A stretch of DNA of 64,000 nt from Isoetes taiwanensis (taxonomy: Eukaryota; Streptophyta; Lycopodiopsida; Isoetales; Isoetaceae). This document shows positions 23,530 through 34,260 of this stretch, in pieces. Made by a program: the position numbers and the translations under genes. The notes under the pieces were generated by a model, which saw only the letters and a program-made list of their open reading frames with translations, made no database searches and was not told the origin of the DNA. The DNA is taken from the NCBI GenBank assembly GCA_021234155.1, contig JAJEKV010000057.1, forward strand, positions 5,301,821 through 5,365,820, in the 5' to 3' direction. Positions within the stretch are counted from its first letter, which is position 1; every line of letters begins with the position of its first letter.

Positions 23530-23600
23530 ATTCAACCTGGCTTTTCTGCCCATTATTGTTAACCTCTGCAACATCATAAGCTTTTGCAGCTTCTTGGGCA
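23530..23600 (-). pseudogene. Possible AP2/ERF-domain fragment
   Basis: The minus frame reads YGAQEAAKAYDVAEVNNNGQ followed by KSQVEFSRKV. The second half of the plant AP2 domain has the pattern T-QEEAA-AYDIAA-KF-G---V-NF, so QEAAKAYDVA and the later hydrophobic-Phe fit it. Only about 30 residues match, with no upstream YRG element seen and a changed core (EVNNNG). A chance match is possible. Confidence 0.25.
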
Positions 23601-25137
23601 CCATAGCAAAGTAACACTAAACACAAATGGATATTATATAGGCATTCCACATAAAACAAAACAAAAGTAAGGTATCAACTCTTTTACAATTTGATCATGC
23701 ATGACTTTGACTTTATATAATTATCTGGTGTGATATTCCCAAACCATAAAACACTATGATCTATAGATGCAATTTTAGTTAGAGCCACACTCTAGCTGCA
23801 GGGGAGCCATGAATAATCAAACAGCTGGAAGTTGGAACAGTCCAAACGGCTACAAAAACACAATGCTAAATCGAGCGAATTAAAAAACCAAGAGCAGTTT
23901 TGTTTTGCATAGCCATGTCTGGAACTCCAAAATAGCTGCTTCTTCAACTATAGAGGCACAGATACCGACAGAGTCAGCAAAACAGATATTAAAAGGCACA
24001 TTCCCTCAATTCAGGATGATCACAAAAAATGAAAGGACATGATGCAGCGTTTGCATCCCCTGTTAGCGCTCCACAAGAAGCGACGAAAAATAACGCATGG
24101 GTTCAGCACGTGGCACCGAAGCCAATTATTTGTTAGCAATGTTAAATCATATAACCATTTTCTTATTCGACCGGAGGAGATCAACTGGATTGTCAACATT
24201 TCCACTTTTCTGACTGCCTACACAGTTCATAAGCTTGCCCATTAAGGCATGAGATCACAAGAAACAATTCTTTCCCTAAAAAATGCTTTACAAATTGTGG
24301 CCCAGTAATCAACCGTTAACATTGGGCTTATGGCAGACAGCAATTTCCTTATGCCTACTACCTAGTAATGATGGCATCAAGCTTGGACCCATCTTGAATT
24401 ATCTGAAATGAAATTTGCTACAGCACTCCACAACTTCATTATTATATCATTCCAAGTACAAGTGTAACCTTCATTCATCACCACAATGTCTGATCCAGTA
24501 AATCAAGAGGTAACTCAGACATGTGCTCCATGGGAAGAATGTGTTTTTTTAAGCTAAGATACGACCACCTCAATTTCTACAAAATGGTGGAGCCGCCATT
24601 CTTTGTATATTTATGCCATACGACCTCAATATTTACTATGTGCCTGCTAAAAATGTAATATTACAGATGATTAACTCTCTGTACAAAAATAGTGTGGCCA
24701 AATTCTATGCGACGTTGGAGAGCAGCTGGAGAGAATAAGAAGCTTACTTTAATTCTCTGTAAGAAATTTAATGCAAAGTCAATGGATGAGCCAAAATTAC
24801 AGAAGAACAACGATGGGCGAAAAAATTAACGTGTCATACTCATTCCCTACTCATGCATATAACTAAACAATACGAAATAGCTCCTGTAGTGTCCAAGGTT
24901 GACTTTGATTTCCAGCTTCTAAACCAGGTGCATATAAATTCTAACAATCTAATTCTAAATCCTACTTTCCTTAAAAACTGAAATGCAAAATGTTTATTCC
25001 AACAACTAAAAGAAAAAATGCAAAAAAAATCAGAATGTTTTAAGGTGAAAGCAACATAGAAGAAGATGAGGTTTAACCTGACCTGGTCTGTTGAAGTATC
25101 TGCACGATTGCTTCACAAGAATGCAGCCATCCCTAAT
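23601..25137. other. 3' flank of the galactosyltransferase gene, no other gene
   Basis: AT-rich, with no supported coding region. The gene's 3' UTR must lie at the right end of this stretch, but I cannot place the polyadenylation site. Confidence 0.35.
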
Positions 25138-26940
25138 TTACGAAGAATCAGTCCTCCCCAAACTCCTTTTTATCTCCTTTTCCTCTTTATCTCTTTGCCA
25201 TATTTCTTCTAATGTTTCCACTTCTGCTTGCTTTCCATGCTCAGCTCCTTCTTGTTCTCCCTTCCGCCTCTGGCCCTCCCAACGACGACTTTCTTCCTCT
25301 TTGCCAGGTGCATCACCACCTTCATCATCATTTCCTTCTCCATAGTCTATGGTCTCGTCCATGTCCCTGCCCTCTAAAATGCGGAACCTGACATCTGTTA
25401 CTCTATCGATAACTGCTTGAACAGAAATGTCGAATGCATCTTTCATAGTTTCCAACCTAGAACGTGGATCAGCATACAGTAGGCCAGGTATTAATTTAAT
25501 GATCTCCTCCCTCATGCTGTCTATTTTCTTAGAAGGGATGCTTAAAAGCAATTTTTCTATGCTAACATTTCTTCTCCGAATGTCATCTTCCGGAATGAAA
25601 ACGGAATATTTACTGCGATTTTGAGGAAGATGCCATACATACTGGGTGTATGCAGAATGGACATGGAAAAAAACAGGTATGCATCCTGCAAGCATGGAAT
25701 CAAAGATGGAGCGTCGTGTAAAAGAATCCCCCTGGGGTTGCAGGCAGAACACAGACTCTTCAAAAAGCTTCATGACCACACTAGGTATGTGACATTTGCT
25801 TTCACCAAAATCACATTCCAAGAGTCTACAACGATCTGATTGTCTGCATTGTTCCATAATCTGCCCTCGAATAGATGTCCCAATCTCAGGACGAGGTGCG
25901 CCAGCAAAAGAAAATAGAGCTGATCTTTGTATCGCCCTCATTCTGTTTTGCCACTCAACAATATCTGAATCTTGGGAAGGATGGAAATAAGTGGGATAAG
26001 GAATCCCAAAGTCATTGTGATGCCAAGGACTAGACTCGATAACGAGGGTGGACATATTCTTCAAAGCTGGTAATATCAAGAGCTTGTTACCCCAATCCTT
26101 TTCATCATCTGTCTTGCGCCGAAAGTCCCAAGTGATCCTTCCAGCAATCATGAAATGGTCTCGGCCATTCAAGCTTTTCCATTCAGGTCTATCTTGTAAC
26201 CATCTGGTTAACCCTAAAGAGGCAGAGTCTCTTACTGCAATGCTAGCACCCCATAGATATCTAGAGATATCCAAACCCGCGTAGAAGGGGACAAATATGG
26301 CAGCAGCCTTTGAGGAATCATTGGTGAGACAGCCATACTGCTTCATTCTATTATGGAATATGACCTCTGTTGCAAACTGATTAGTAGCAAACCAACCATG
26401 TTCTGAAAATGCCCCTTCTGAATCTTCAAGGGGTGGACCCAATCCAGCATTTGCAATAAACTTGCACATATTTGTCCACAGGCTAAGGTTCCTACAATTA
26501 TCTAGCATGTCCTGATTAAATTCACTAGGTAGTTCATGCATGTAAACATACCTTCCTGCACAAGGATCTCCCTTCTGGCCAAACATTTCCATGGGCTGCC
26601 ATATATGTTTGTTAAGGGGGGTAAATTCAATTGGCTTCTTAGTCTGCTGAATAGGACTTGGTTCTGAATACTTCCTTGGCGTTGGAAGAAAGCTACTGCG
26701 CAAGGACTCGCCCTTCTGTGATCCAAACAAAGGTATTTGCACAACAGAGGAGGCGGTGGATCTAGCCACCACATCGGTTGAGGGGAAAATTGCAGTAAAG
26801 TTGAAAAAACAAATAAGCCACCAGAAAACTATAGCGACCAAAATCAGAAAACACCTGTTCCGGTTAGGGTAAAGCAAGCTGCCTTTTTCCATTCTTTCCT
26901 TGAACAGTTTTCTACTACGACGGTGTGGCGATGACACCAT
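25138..26940 (-). CDS. Xyloglucan galactosyltransferase-like, GT47 (MUR3/KATAMARI1 type)
   Basis: An intact 600-residue, single-exon protein. A basic N-terminus (RRSRKLFKERMEK) precedes one membrane anchor at residues 30-52 (type II, Golgi). A Pro/Ser stem runs to about 125, followed by the exostosin-type GT47 domain at about 126-515. Family motifs include GRYVYMHELPSEFN (129-142), EHGWFATNQF (180-189), [16 protein letters not shown] (260-275), [14 protein letters not shown] (309-322), FSFAGAPRP (343-351) and GDSFTRRSIFDSMLAGCIPV (404-423). Known relatives move galactose from UDP-Gal to xylose side chains of xyloglucan in Golgi wall synthesis; the exact acceptor here is inferred. Length fits MUR3-like proteins. 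The tail (about 535-600) is unusually Glu/Lys/Arg-rich. A splice acceptor (GTTTACAG) at 27153 suggests a 5' UTR intron. A decayed copy lies at 50660-51849. Confidence 0.93.
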   Translation of the reverse strand: MVSSPHRRSRKLFKERMEKGSLLYPNRNRCFLILVAIVFWWLICFFNFTAIFPSTDVVARSTASSVVQIPLFGSQKGESLRSSFLPTPRKYSEPSPIQQTKKPIEFTPLNKHIWQPMEMFGQKGDPCAGRYVYMHELPSEFNQDMLDNCRNLSLWTNMCKFIANAGLGPPLEDSEGAFSEHGWFATNQFATEVIFHNRMKQYGCLTNDSSKAAAIFVPFYAGLDISRYLWGASIAVRDSASLGLTRWLQDRPEWKSLNGRDHFMIAGRITWDFRRKTDDEKDWGNKLLILPALKNMSTLVIESSPWHHNDFGIPYPTYFHPSQDSDIVEWQNRMRAIQRSALFSFAGAPRPEIGTSIRGQIMEQCRQSDRCRLLECDFGESKCHIPSVVMKLFEESVFCLQPQGDSFTRRSIFDSMLAGCIPVFFHVHSAYTQYVWHLPQNRSKYSVFIPEDDIRRRNVSIEKLLLSIPSKKIDSMREEIIKLIPGLLYADPRSRLETMKDAFDISVQAVIDRVTDVRFRILEGRDMDETIDYGEGNDDEGGDAPGKEEESRRWEGQRRKGEQEGAEHGKQAEVETLEEIWQRDKEEKEIKRSLGRTDSS

Positions 26941-27560
26941 TCTTTTGTCTTTTCATTTCATACGACTGTTGCCTTAGATGTCAGATCTGCAATGATTGCA
27001 TCTAAACGAATGCATTAGGCAGAAACATCAGCATTGCTCATATTCCCCTAGAAATTGTCTCCCCTTGTGTATGAATTGACACCTTTCGTATGAAACTTTC
27101 AACAGCGAATTGCACAAAGTGGAACACAAACAAAGCCCCTTCTATTAGAATCCTGTAAACAACACAAAGATAAGCTTGATCAATAAGGTAGATGGAACCC
27201 AAGATAAAGAAAAATTCAAAAACCTTATAACATCACTTCTCACATGTAAGCTGCCCATTTTCACCATATAGAAATTTGCTCCTCAATTCAAAAGGAATGT
27301 CAAAATGCCATCTTGAAATGACAAAATCGAAGCAGAAAACCACCCACATTGAGTAGTCGCAAGTAAAAAACAGAGAAAACGGCAGATCTAGACCAAATTA
27401 ATGATAGCAGTAGCGAATCTAGGGCTCTAAATGGAATCAATTGAAGTAAGTTATGAAAATGGGAAGATATATTGGCCGTAAAGAATTTAAAAGACGCGAC
27501 AGATGCAACATGCAAACGATTCTATGTCGTCGGAAGGAAGAAGGGAGGGAAGATAAACTC
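26941..27560 (-). promoter_or_regulatory. 5' UTR and proximal upstream region of the galactosyltransferase gene
   Basis: Immediately upstream of the ATG at 26940. A pyrimidine-rich minus-strand acceptor (TTGTTTACAG) ends at 27153, compatible with a 5' UTR intron; the donor is unclear. No competing gene. A minus-strand TATA-like TTTATAAAACC lies further up, near 27770. Confidence 0.4.
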
Positions 27561-27599
27561 AAAGCGGAGCTCCGGCAGACCAAATATAGCGAAGCACTA

Positions 27600-27965
27600 A
27601 AGTACGCAGCTAGATCTGGGCAGGTTTAGCGGGACGCCTGTACATTTGGGAAAAAAAAATGCAACGCCAAATTTGGGGTTAACCTACCAACAGTTACGGT
27701 GACGACCAAGATGAGCAGCAGTTAAAGTGACTGCGCTCCCTAACGGCCACAATAAGGTTCTTGGTTTTATAAACAAAACCTAAAAGGCATAACGTGGCAC
27801 ATTCATTCCATGCCGGCTATATTATTCACATAAATGGGCCCAATTTTGGACACTTTAAGCATGGCCTAACTACCACTTATATGTCCTTACCATGTCTTTG
27901 TATTTCATTCAATCTCTTCTACTTGTCTAAACATATATAAAGCAGTTTCATTTTTTCCGTCCGCC
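27600..27965 (+). promoter_or_regulatory. Intergenic promoter-like region, source of repeats at 31.7-32.9 kb
   Basis: Contains CAGGTTTAGCGGGAC, GTGACGACCAAGATGA and GACTGCGCTCCCTAACGGCC, then GGGCCCAATTTTGGACACTT, CATGTCTTTGTATTTCATTC and a plus-strand TATA box ACATATATAAAG (27934-27945). The same blocks recur in the same orientation at 31683-31800, 31800-31900 and 32270-32390, and the TATA block recurs at about 32865. The plus-oriented TATA suggests it is, or was, a promoter for a plus-strand transcript, divergent from the galactosyltransferase gene. Confidence 0.55.
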
Positions 27966-28003
27966 TAAAAAAATCCTTAATTTCTCCTCGTCGTCAATCA
28001 ACT

Positions 28004-28213
28004 GTGCTTGAATTTTGTTTTGGAATCCGCCGCCATGAAATTTCTCGTTGTGTCCCTGCCCCTGTCTTTCGATGCCCCTGTTTCTGGCTCAGGGGACCTT
28101 CTGGTTGTCGCATGGAAGCTTTTTCAGATCCGGCCGCGGCAACAGACCAGGACGAGTTTCTCCTTCATGCTGGTTTAAGATTGGCATTAAATCTCGTTAA
28201 TCAGATCCACTGA
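28004..28213 (+). CDS. Short ORF downstream of the plus TATA box
   Basis: A 69-codon frame starting MLEFCFGIRRHEISRCVPAP, about 60 bases after the TATA box at 27934-27945. Its composition is Cys/Arg-rich and ordinary. No family recognised. It is a candidate first exon or a non-coding transcript; GC content rises across it. Confidence 0.2.
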   Translation: MLEFCFGIRRHEISRCVPAPVFRCPCFWLRGPSGCRMEAFSDPAAATDQDEFLLHAGLRLALNLVNQIH

Positions 28214-29590
28214 ACTCCAACGCCAAATCTCTGCCGGCATAGATCTGCTAAGCTTCCTATTTCCATAGCACATGTAAGTTTTTTATGACAGTGGGCACTG
28301 CTTTGGCAAATCGGCTGCATTTAGCCTCTATTTTGGAAAGCATCATTTGGCCTTGAAGCACCATTCATCTTGCAGAGGTGAGTGTTTGTCAAATAGTCCT
28401 TCTATAGAAGCGTTTTTCTATTATGGAGATACTGCATGCTAACTTGGATGCATGGGATTGCTTAAAATATCTATGGATGGCTTTCAAAAAATGCTTTATC
28501 GTCTACTGCATTTTGCAAAGAAGAGTCGTCTATAGAGCAGCATTGCAGAAGACTCTAACATGCTCCTTTCACACCATTGCAATTATCCTTGAGGTAAATG
28601 GTCTGTAGATTTAGGATCCTGCAAAATCTTCCTTGAATGGTCTTTTGTGAGGCTATTGTATTTTCTTTCTTTTGGCCTGTAGATTATGTATATTGGATGG
28701 CCAAGGGCAGAACTATGGCAGGGCTTCACGGTTTCTTGGAACGCCGGAATAATGGTCGGACTTGTTGAATCCCTCCTCTGCTCTGTTTGAATCTGCTCTT
28801 CTACCCGGAATCTGTTTGAATCTGCCCGGAATGCCCAACGAAATCCCGGAATGCCCTGAATGCTCTGGTCCGGCTGCCTGCTCCCTTCCGATTTACTGCC
28901 CTAGTCGGCCGCTTCCAATACGTCCGTCTCTACAACTGTGACCCCGTTTTTTTACCCTTTCAATAGAAAAAAGGGCTTCCAATCTCACCCGTTGATTTCC
29001 AATAAATCTCCATCGTAGGTTTGATTTTAATAACAAGTCATATTTCAGTATTATAATTAATATCTTTCAAGTTCTAGTCTTCATGGTGAAATACATCCAA
29101 ATATGATAATTCTACAAGTTTGATGCCGCTCTGCAAGTTCAAGTCAAGCTCAAGCTCAAGCTTAGCTATGGTGTCCATGCTAGTTCCTGCGGCTATGGTA
29201 TTGTTGCTAGCCATGGCTGTGCAAAATGCATATGTTGTCTACTGTTACAACAATTTTCCTTGCAGCAACACCCCTGGACTTTGTTAGTGGATGAGCATTC
29301 CTTGCCCTTCTAAAGTGCAACTTCAACTGCAGAACTTGCAAAAACAAGTGTGGTTACATATTACGCAAACTCCTTATGTTAGCTCATTCTAACCTCACTG
29401 AGCGAACGTAAGGCATAGCAATAAAACTAGGTTACAAAAGTAAGACAGTTTTTTCAAGCAAACCCAAATGTCAGTACACTCCAAGACTTTAAAATGCGTC
29501 AAAAATACGAAGGTACTTCTTGATGTTAGTCACTTGGCCTGTATGCTCAGGTAAATGTTCAGCTATACTGAGTTAATGAGTCGACAGAGT
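28214..29590. other. Intergenic, no gene seen
   Basis: No supported gene. A GC-richer block at 28730-28900 repeats the words CCGGAATGCCC and GTTTGAATCTG several times, an irregular short repeat of no known family. Confidence 0.3.
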
Positions 29591-29594
29591 AAAG

Positions 29595-30033
29595 ATAGGC
29601 CGCCGCGATAAATTTCTTGTAAAAAATAAATCTATCTATCTATCTTGTATAGATTAACCAATTGAACAAGAACAAGATCGAAAGTGCCTGGCAAGAGTAA
29701 ATAGGCCAACCATCAACCTTCTTTGCCTAGCCTCGCGTCCACGAGTATTTTATTTTCCAAAATTATTGGAATAAATGCGTTGATTTCAGCACAAATTATA
29801 TTAAAGATCCTCCCCATGTGCATAGCTTTCCCACCTTCCTTCTCTTATGAATCTCGGCTTGGCTAAGGAGATTTTCTTTATCAAATTGCATGGAACTTGT
29901 CAAGTCATATTTGACATTTTAAATTTCGTTATGTTAATCAAAGTAGTGTTGCGCAATGATGTTGAGCTTCTTAATTCAACTAGTGTTAGATTTGATGTGC
30001 TTCTTAAATCAAAGTTGATGACATGCCGCAAGA
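29595..30033 (+). repeat. Dispersed repeat copy 1, left part
   Basis: Runs from GCCGCGATAAATTTCTTG through TATCTATCTATCTTGTATAG to AAAGTTGATGACATGCCGCA. It aligns closely with 32400-32820 (same order and orientation). It is interrupted at 30033/30034 by the composite element and resumes at 31048. Confidence 0.8.
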
Positions 30034-31047
30034 TTATTCTAGAATGGGACTCGCAAGAAACCAACAAAGCGCCCAGGCTTCTCATTCATCTCAGCAGATT
30101 TTCTACAATGGTGGACAGTGGGTAGCCGCACACATGCGAACTACCCACGAAAAATAAAGGGAAAATCCAATTATATCATTTGGACCCCAAAACAAATACA
30201 ATGCTAATAGATGAGTGGGTGATGTACTGTAGAAAGCTTATCACTTAGGGATTAAAAAACCCAGCCCTTTCGGGTTTTCGAGGAAAAACCCTAGTGATAA
30301 GCCAACCGGCAGGGGGCTTAGACAAGCGTAAAGGCATAGAATCGCTCCCAAAAACCCCGCATGGAGAAGTCGAAGCGGATGCCGCTTCGCCAACTGTACA
30401 CGCACATCACCAACACAACAAGCGAGAAACATGCGGAGAATAGCATCACCCGGTGGGTGGAAAAACATGATAAAGCGAGAACTTGTACAATAAACAAAGA
30501 AGGGGGGAGGGTGGGTTCAAAGAGAATAAAGATGCTGAGAGAAGAGGAAGCGCCGATGAGAGGCGTGGATAAACTTGGCTACTGAAATAGCGAACTCCCA
30601 ACCCAAAGCGGGCATCGCCGCGCATGCATGCATGACATGCATGCTCGTCCCATTCTAGAATGGCGTCCGATGTCTCCGGATCGATGCGATTCTAGAATGG
30701 GACTCGCAAGAAACCAACAAAGCACCGACTACCGAGAGAACTTCCCTTACAAACTAGGATCAGGGCGAGGTCACGGGGCGAGGCCAAAGGGCGATAAAGG
30801 ATAGCAAGAAAGATACGCCAAATTGGCTAAACCGGCGGGAAGAAGCCCCTCCCCGCACGGAAACAATTCAAAGAGAATAAGGATGCACCAGAGAAGAGGA
30901 AGAGGCGGAGATGAGGCGTGGATGGCTTGGCGCTGAAATAGCGAACTCCCAACCCAAAACGGGCATGCGCCGCCCGCATGCATGCATGACATGCATGCTC
31001 GTCCCATTCTAGAATGGCGATCCGATGTCTCGGATCGATGCGATTTT
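30034..31047 (-). mobile_element. Composite inserted element: two head-to-tail units
   Basis: Two units (about 30041-30690 and 30691-31047) each begin ATTCTAGAATGGGACTCGCA on the plus strand and end GGATCGATGCG. The second unit starts at the base after the first ends. Both share AGCGAACTCCCAACCC, a GCATGCATGACATGC palindrome and CTCGTCCCATTCTAGAATGG. The longer unit also carries the structured tail at 30237-30301 and about 60 more bases resembling the LINE 3' UTR at 11.56-11.69 kb (minus sense). The uninterrupted copy at 32820-32830 serves as the empty site. No ORF with a known motif. A non-autonomous LINE-tail element that formed a tandem is one reading. Confidence 0.6.
30237..30301 (-). other. 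Structured tail, second copy
   Basis: The outer stem CTTATCACT (30237-30245) pairs with AGTGATAAG (30293-30301). A second helix is AGGG (30247-30250) with CCCT (30289-30292). The inner hairpin is AAAACCC (30256-30262) with GGGTTTT (30272-30278). The invariant piece GGGTTTTCGAGGAAAAA is shared with the LINE copy at 11618-11684. Confidence 0.65.
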
Positions 31048-31420
31048 GCTTCAAAGTAGTTTTACTCGACTGGAGAAGTGAGTATTGTATGTATAAAATT
31101 TTTCAGTAAGTTAGGGATTCTCAACATGTGCATAGCTTTCCCTTGGGTGCCAAGTCTTCCTATTCTTATGGATCCAAATGACGAAGCAATTTTTTTTTAT
31201 CCAATTCACATGGAAATTGTCAAATCGTGCGTTGACATTAATTTCTAGTGTATGAGCCCATGAAACACGCCATTGATTCATAAGGTTCAACTAACATTGT
31301 GCTTGTGATTTTAGAATTGATAATACATGGCAATGGTGGTGATAAGGATTTAACTAATTTGGAGGTCCAAAACTAAGCCAAAAAATAAAGGAGACGTAAT
31401 GACCAGGAGGTTGAAATTAC
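31048..31420 (+). repeat. Dispersed repeat copy 1, right part
   Basis: Resumes with ATTTTGCTTCAAAGTAGTTT and continues through GTAAGTTAGGGATTCTCAAC and GGTGCCAAGTCTTCCTA to GCCAAAAAATAAAGGAG. The part from 31090 aligns with 49880-50175. The AAAATTTTTCAGTAAG stretch at about 31096 is the empty site of the MITE at 49418-49873. Confidence 0.8.
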
Positions 31421-31682
31421 AGCATTATTCTGTTGGAATTATATCATGTAATTGACCTTCGTTTTGTGGAGCGGCGCATCGGGGTTCTGCGGAGCAACAT
31501 CTTTGGCTGTGGGTTCCTGATGCTGGCTCTCATCAGTAACATGGCCAAACCTCTATCGTTGGCTTCTCATTCCGCTCCTTTTCTTGACTCCTTCAACTTA
31601 GATTTTTGCACTAAAAATTCCCACAAAGCCTCTATTTTGCTTTCTTCTTCTTCGGAGCACTATAGTATACTCTGGATCTGGA

Positions 31683-32250
31683 CAGGTTTAGCGGGACTGG
31701 GGTTAACCTAACAATAGTTATGGTGACGACCAAGATGAATAGTAGTTAGAGTGACTGCGCTCCCTAACGGCCATGCATTCTTGGTTCTATAATAAAGAAA
31801 GCATTCATTTCATGCCCCCTATATTTTGCGCAACTGGGCTAACATTTATATGTCCTAACCATGTCTTTGTATTCCATTCAATCTCTTTTCGTATAAATTA
31901 TCTACTTGCAAAATCAAAAGAAAGAAATTTTCTAGCCACATTGAATAGACCACCCATCGACTTCTTTGCCTAGCTTCATCTCGACGAATATTTTATTTTT
32001 TAAATTTTTAGAAAAAAATGTCTTGCTTTTAGAACAAGTTTTGTTAAAGATCCTTGTGCATTTTCTTCTTTTATGAAACTCGGGCTGGCTATGGAGGTTT
32101 TCTTTATCAAATTGCATGGAAAGTGTCAAGTCATATCTGACATTTTAGTTTCCATTCTTAATCCAAGATGCATAGATGTTTTGCTTCTTAACCAAAGTAT
32201 TGTTAGCTGCACGTTGCAACAACATTGTGCTTCTTAAATCAAAGTAGTTT
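31683..32250 (+). repeat. Rearranged copy of the 27.6-27.96 kb region plus dispersed repeat copy 2
   Basis: 31683-31800 repeats CAGGTTTAGCGGGAC, GTGACGACCAAGATGA and GACTGCGCTCCCTAACGGCC from 27.62-27.76 kb. 31800-31900 repeats the TATATGTCCTAACCATGTCT block. 31930-32245 is a more diverged copy of the 29.7-30.0 kb repeat. Orientation is the same throughout. Confidence 0.75.
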
Positions 32251-32254
32251 TGAA

Positions 32255-32900
32255 TCTTCATTCATTCCACAACAACATTCATTCCATGTCGGCTATATTA
32301 TTAATAAATGGGCCCAATTTTGGACACTTTAAGCATGGCCTAACATTTATATGTCCTTACCATGTCTTTGTATTTCATTCAATCTCTTCTTCTTGTAAAA
32401 AACAAATCTATCTATTTATCTATCTTGTATAGATTAACCAATTAAACAAGAACGAGATAGAAAGTGTCTGGCAAGAGTAAATAGACCAACCATCAACCTT
32501 CTTTGCCTAACCTCGCCTCAACGAGTATTTTATTTCCCAAAATTATTGGAAAAAACGTGTTGATTTCAGCGCGAATTTTATTAAAGATCCTCCCCATGTG
32601 CATAGCTTTCCCACCTTCCTTCTCTTATGAATCTCGGTTTGGCTAAGGAGACTTTCTTTATCAAATTGCATGGAGCTTTTTAAGTCGTATTTGACGTTTT
32701 AGATTTTATTATTTTAATCAAAGTAGTGTTGCGCAATGATGTTGAGCTTCTTAATTCAAGTAGTGTTAAATTTGATGTGCTGCTTAAATCAAAGTTGATG
32801 ACACGTCGCGAGAGAATTTTGCTTCAAAGTAGTTTTACTCGATTAGGGAAGTGACTATTGTCAATACATATATAAGGCAGTATCATTTTATATTTGAAGG
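32255..32900 (+). repeat. Dispersed repeat copy 3, uninterrupted
   Basis: Begins with the promoter-derived block GGGCCCAATTTTGGACACTT, continues through the TCTATC run and the 29.7-30.0 kb sequence, and ends with ACATATATAAGGCAGTATCA at about 32866. The last part matches the TATA block at 27934. This copy lacks the insertion seen at 30034-31047 and so shows the target before insertion. Confidence 0.8.
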
Positions 32901-33284
32901 TAATATTTCTGTCCAGGAAAAAGCGTGAGCACAACACGTGTCCCTAAAAATTATAACTGGAAATTAAAAGAAAAAGTCACCCCTTTCTTCCTCTGCAAGC
33001 AGACCGGTCCGCCAAGAGCCATGATTTTCTTCCTTGTGCAAGCTTTCAAGCAAGCTCTGATTTTGGGCATCCCTGTCCCGCCATAGCCAGGAGGTCCGAG
33101 CATTTCGATTTCCACGGCCCCTGTCGGATTTTGCTGGCTGGACCGGCTTGCCACAGTCCCAACTCCATTTCCTTCATGTAGATGGGGATGTTTTGAGTGT
33201 GAAATCCTTCCGTTGATTTTGGTCCTGGCCCTTCTGCCTTTCTTGAAAACCCTTCGGATTTCTTACCATGGGTTATAAATTTCT
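32901..33284. other. Intergenic
   Basis: No gene supported. A minus frame at 32951-33154 is short, with no motif. Confidence 0.3.
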
Positions 33285-34260
33285 ATGACCCGAGCTCTTG
33301 CTATAGACGCTGCTATGGCCAGCCTGCTATCTATCAGCTACAGAGCTTACTCCTTCTTAGACACAACCAAAATAGCAGGGGCCGAAGCTTCTGCTCCGTC
33401 CTGGACATTGCATTACCTGGTGATGTACAGTTACTCGTGGGCAGTGGCAACGGCAGCGACTGCTGAAGAAACCCTCCCATTTCCTGGTAACCTTCAAAAC
33501 TAATCTGGCATTTTCTGGGCTCATGAGCACATCTGCATGAAGCAGGATTCATCAATATGGCGCTTTCAACTACTACCAGAGCGTACATACATAGAACGGA
33601 TAAGGTAAGTCACTCAATTCCAGTTACCATTTCATTGAACTCCTGATATTCAACTAATAATTGCTATTATTACATGGAAAGGATAAAAGATAGCTCCGAA
33701 TTCTAAATGATTCAAAAGCGAATTCTAAAAAATGATTCATGCTTTTGCTGAATCTTGCTATTTCTTTGCAGGCCAGACGAGTAGGCCAGAGGAAGGGAAT
33801 GGCTGGATGTACACATTTTTGGGATCATCATGGATATCATTTGTGTCTTTTAAAAATCTATTTTCTATTATTTATCCAGCTGGTAGACCGTGCTCGAATG
33901 CATCTTACTCTCGGATTTTGAAGGGCCTAATGAGCATGGTGGACTTTCGGTTCATATTGGTGATGCATTTTGTGCTGATATTGAAGGTGGTTTTGCTGGT
34001 ATTAGCTGCTGCTTTCTCTTTGAACACTTGCAATTACTATCAATGTAGTGACGTCCACAATCTCTGTAGACTTTTACTGTTGATTAGACTAAGCTTGGTT
34101 CATTTCTTCTAGAATCTGGTATTTTAAAACAACACATATATTAAGACATGCTTTACACCATTGACAAAATAATGCTTTTGGATGGTAATTGTCTATGCAG
34201 GTATTGTTATGGACTTATTTTCTGATGGTGTTGTTCTCCCACTGCTTCACAAGGTATGCT
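33285..34260 (+). other. Exon-like segments, unidentified decayed or real small gene
   Basis: Splice-like features on the plus strand: a donor AAGGTAAGTC at about 33603, an acceptor TTCTTTGCAG at about 33771, and an exon-like block 34197-34253 between TCTATGCAG and AAGGTATGC. Between them the frame EGPNEHGGLSVHIGDAFCAD (about 33917-33976) reads protein-like. No family recognised and no single open frame joins the pieces, so a lost gene or a non-coding transcript is equally possible. Confidence 0.25.

Noticed and set aside
30771-31054. Two minus-strand frames (about 75 codons) in the composite element
   Set aside because: Overlapping frames in GC-richer repeat DNA with no motif; not conserved between the two units.
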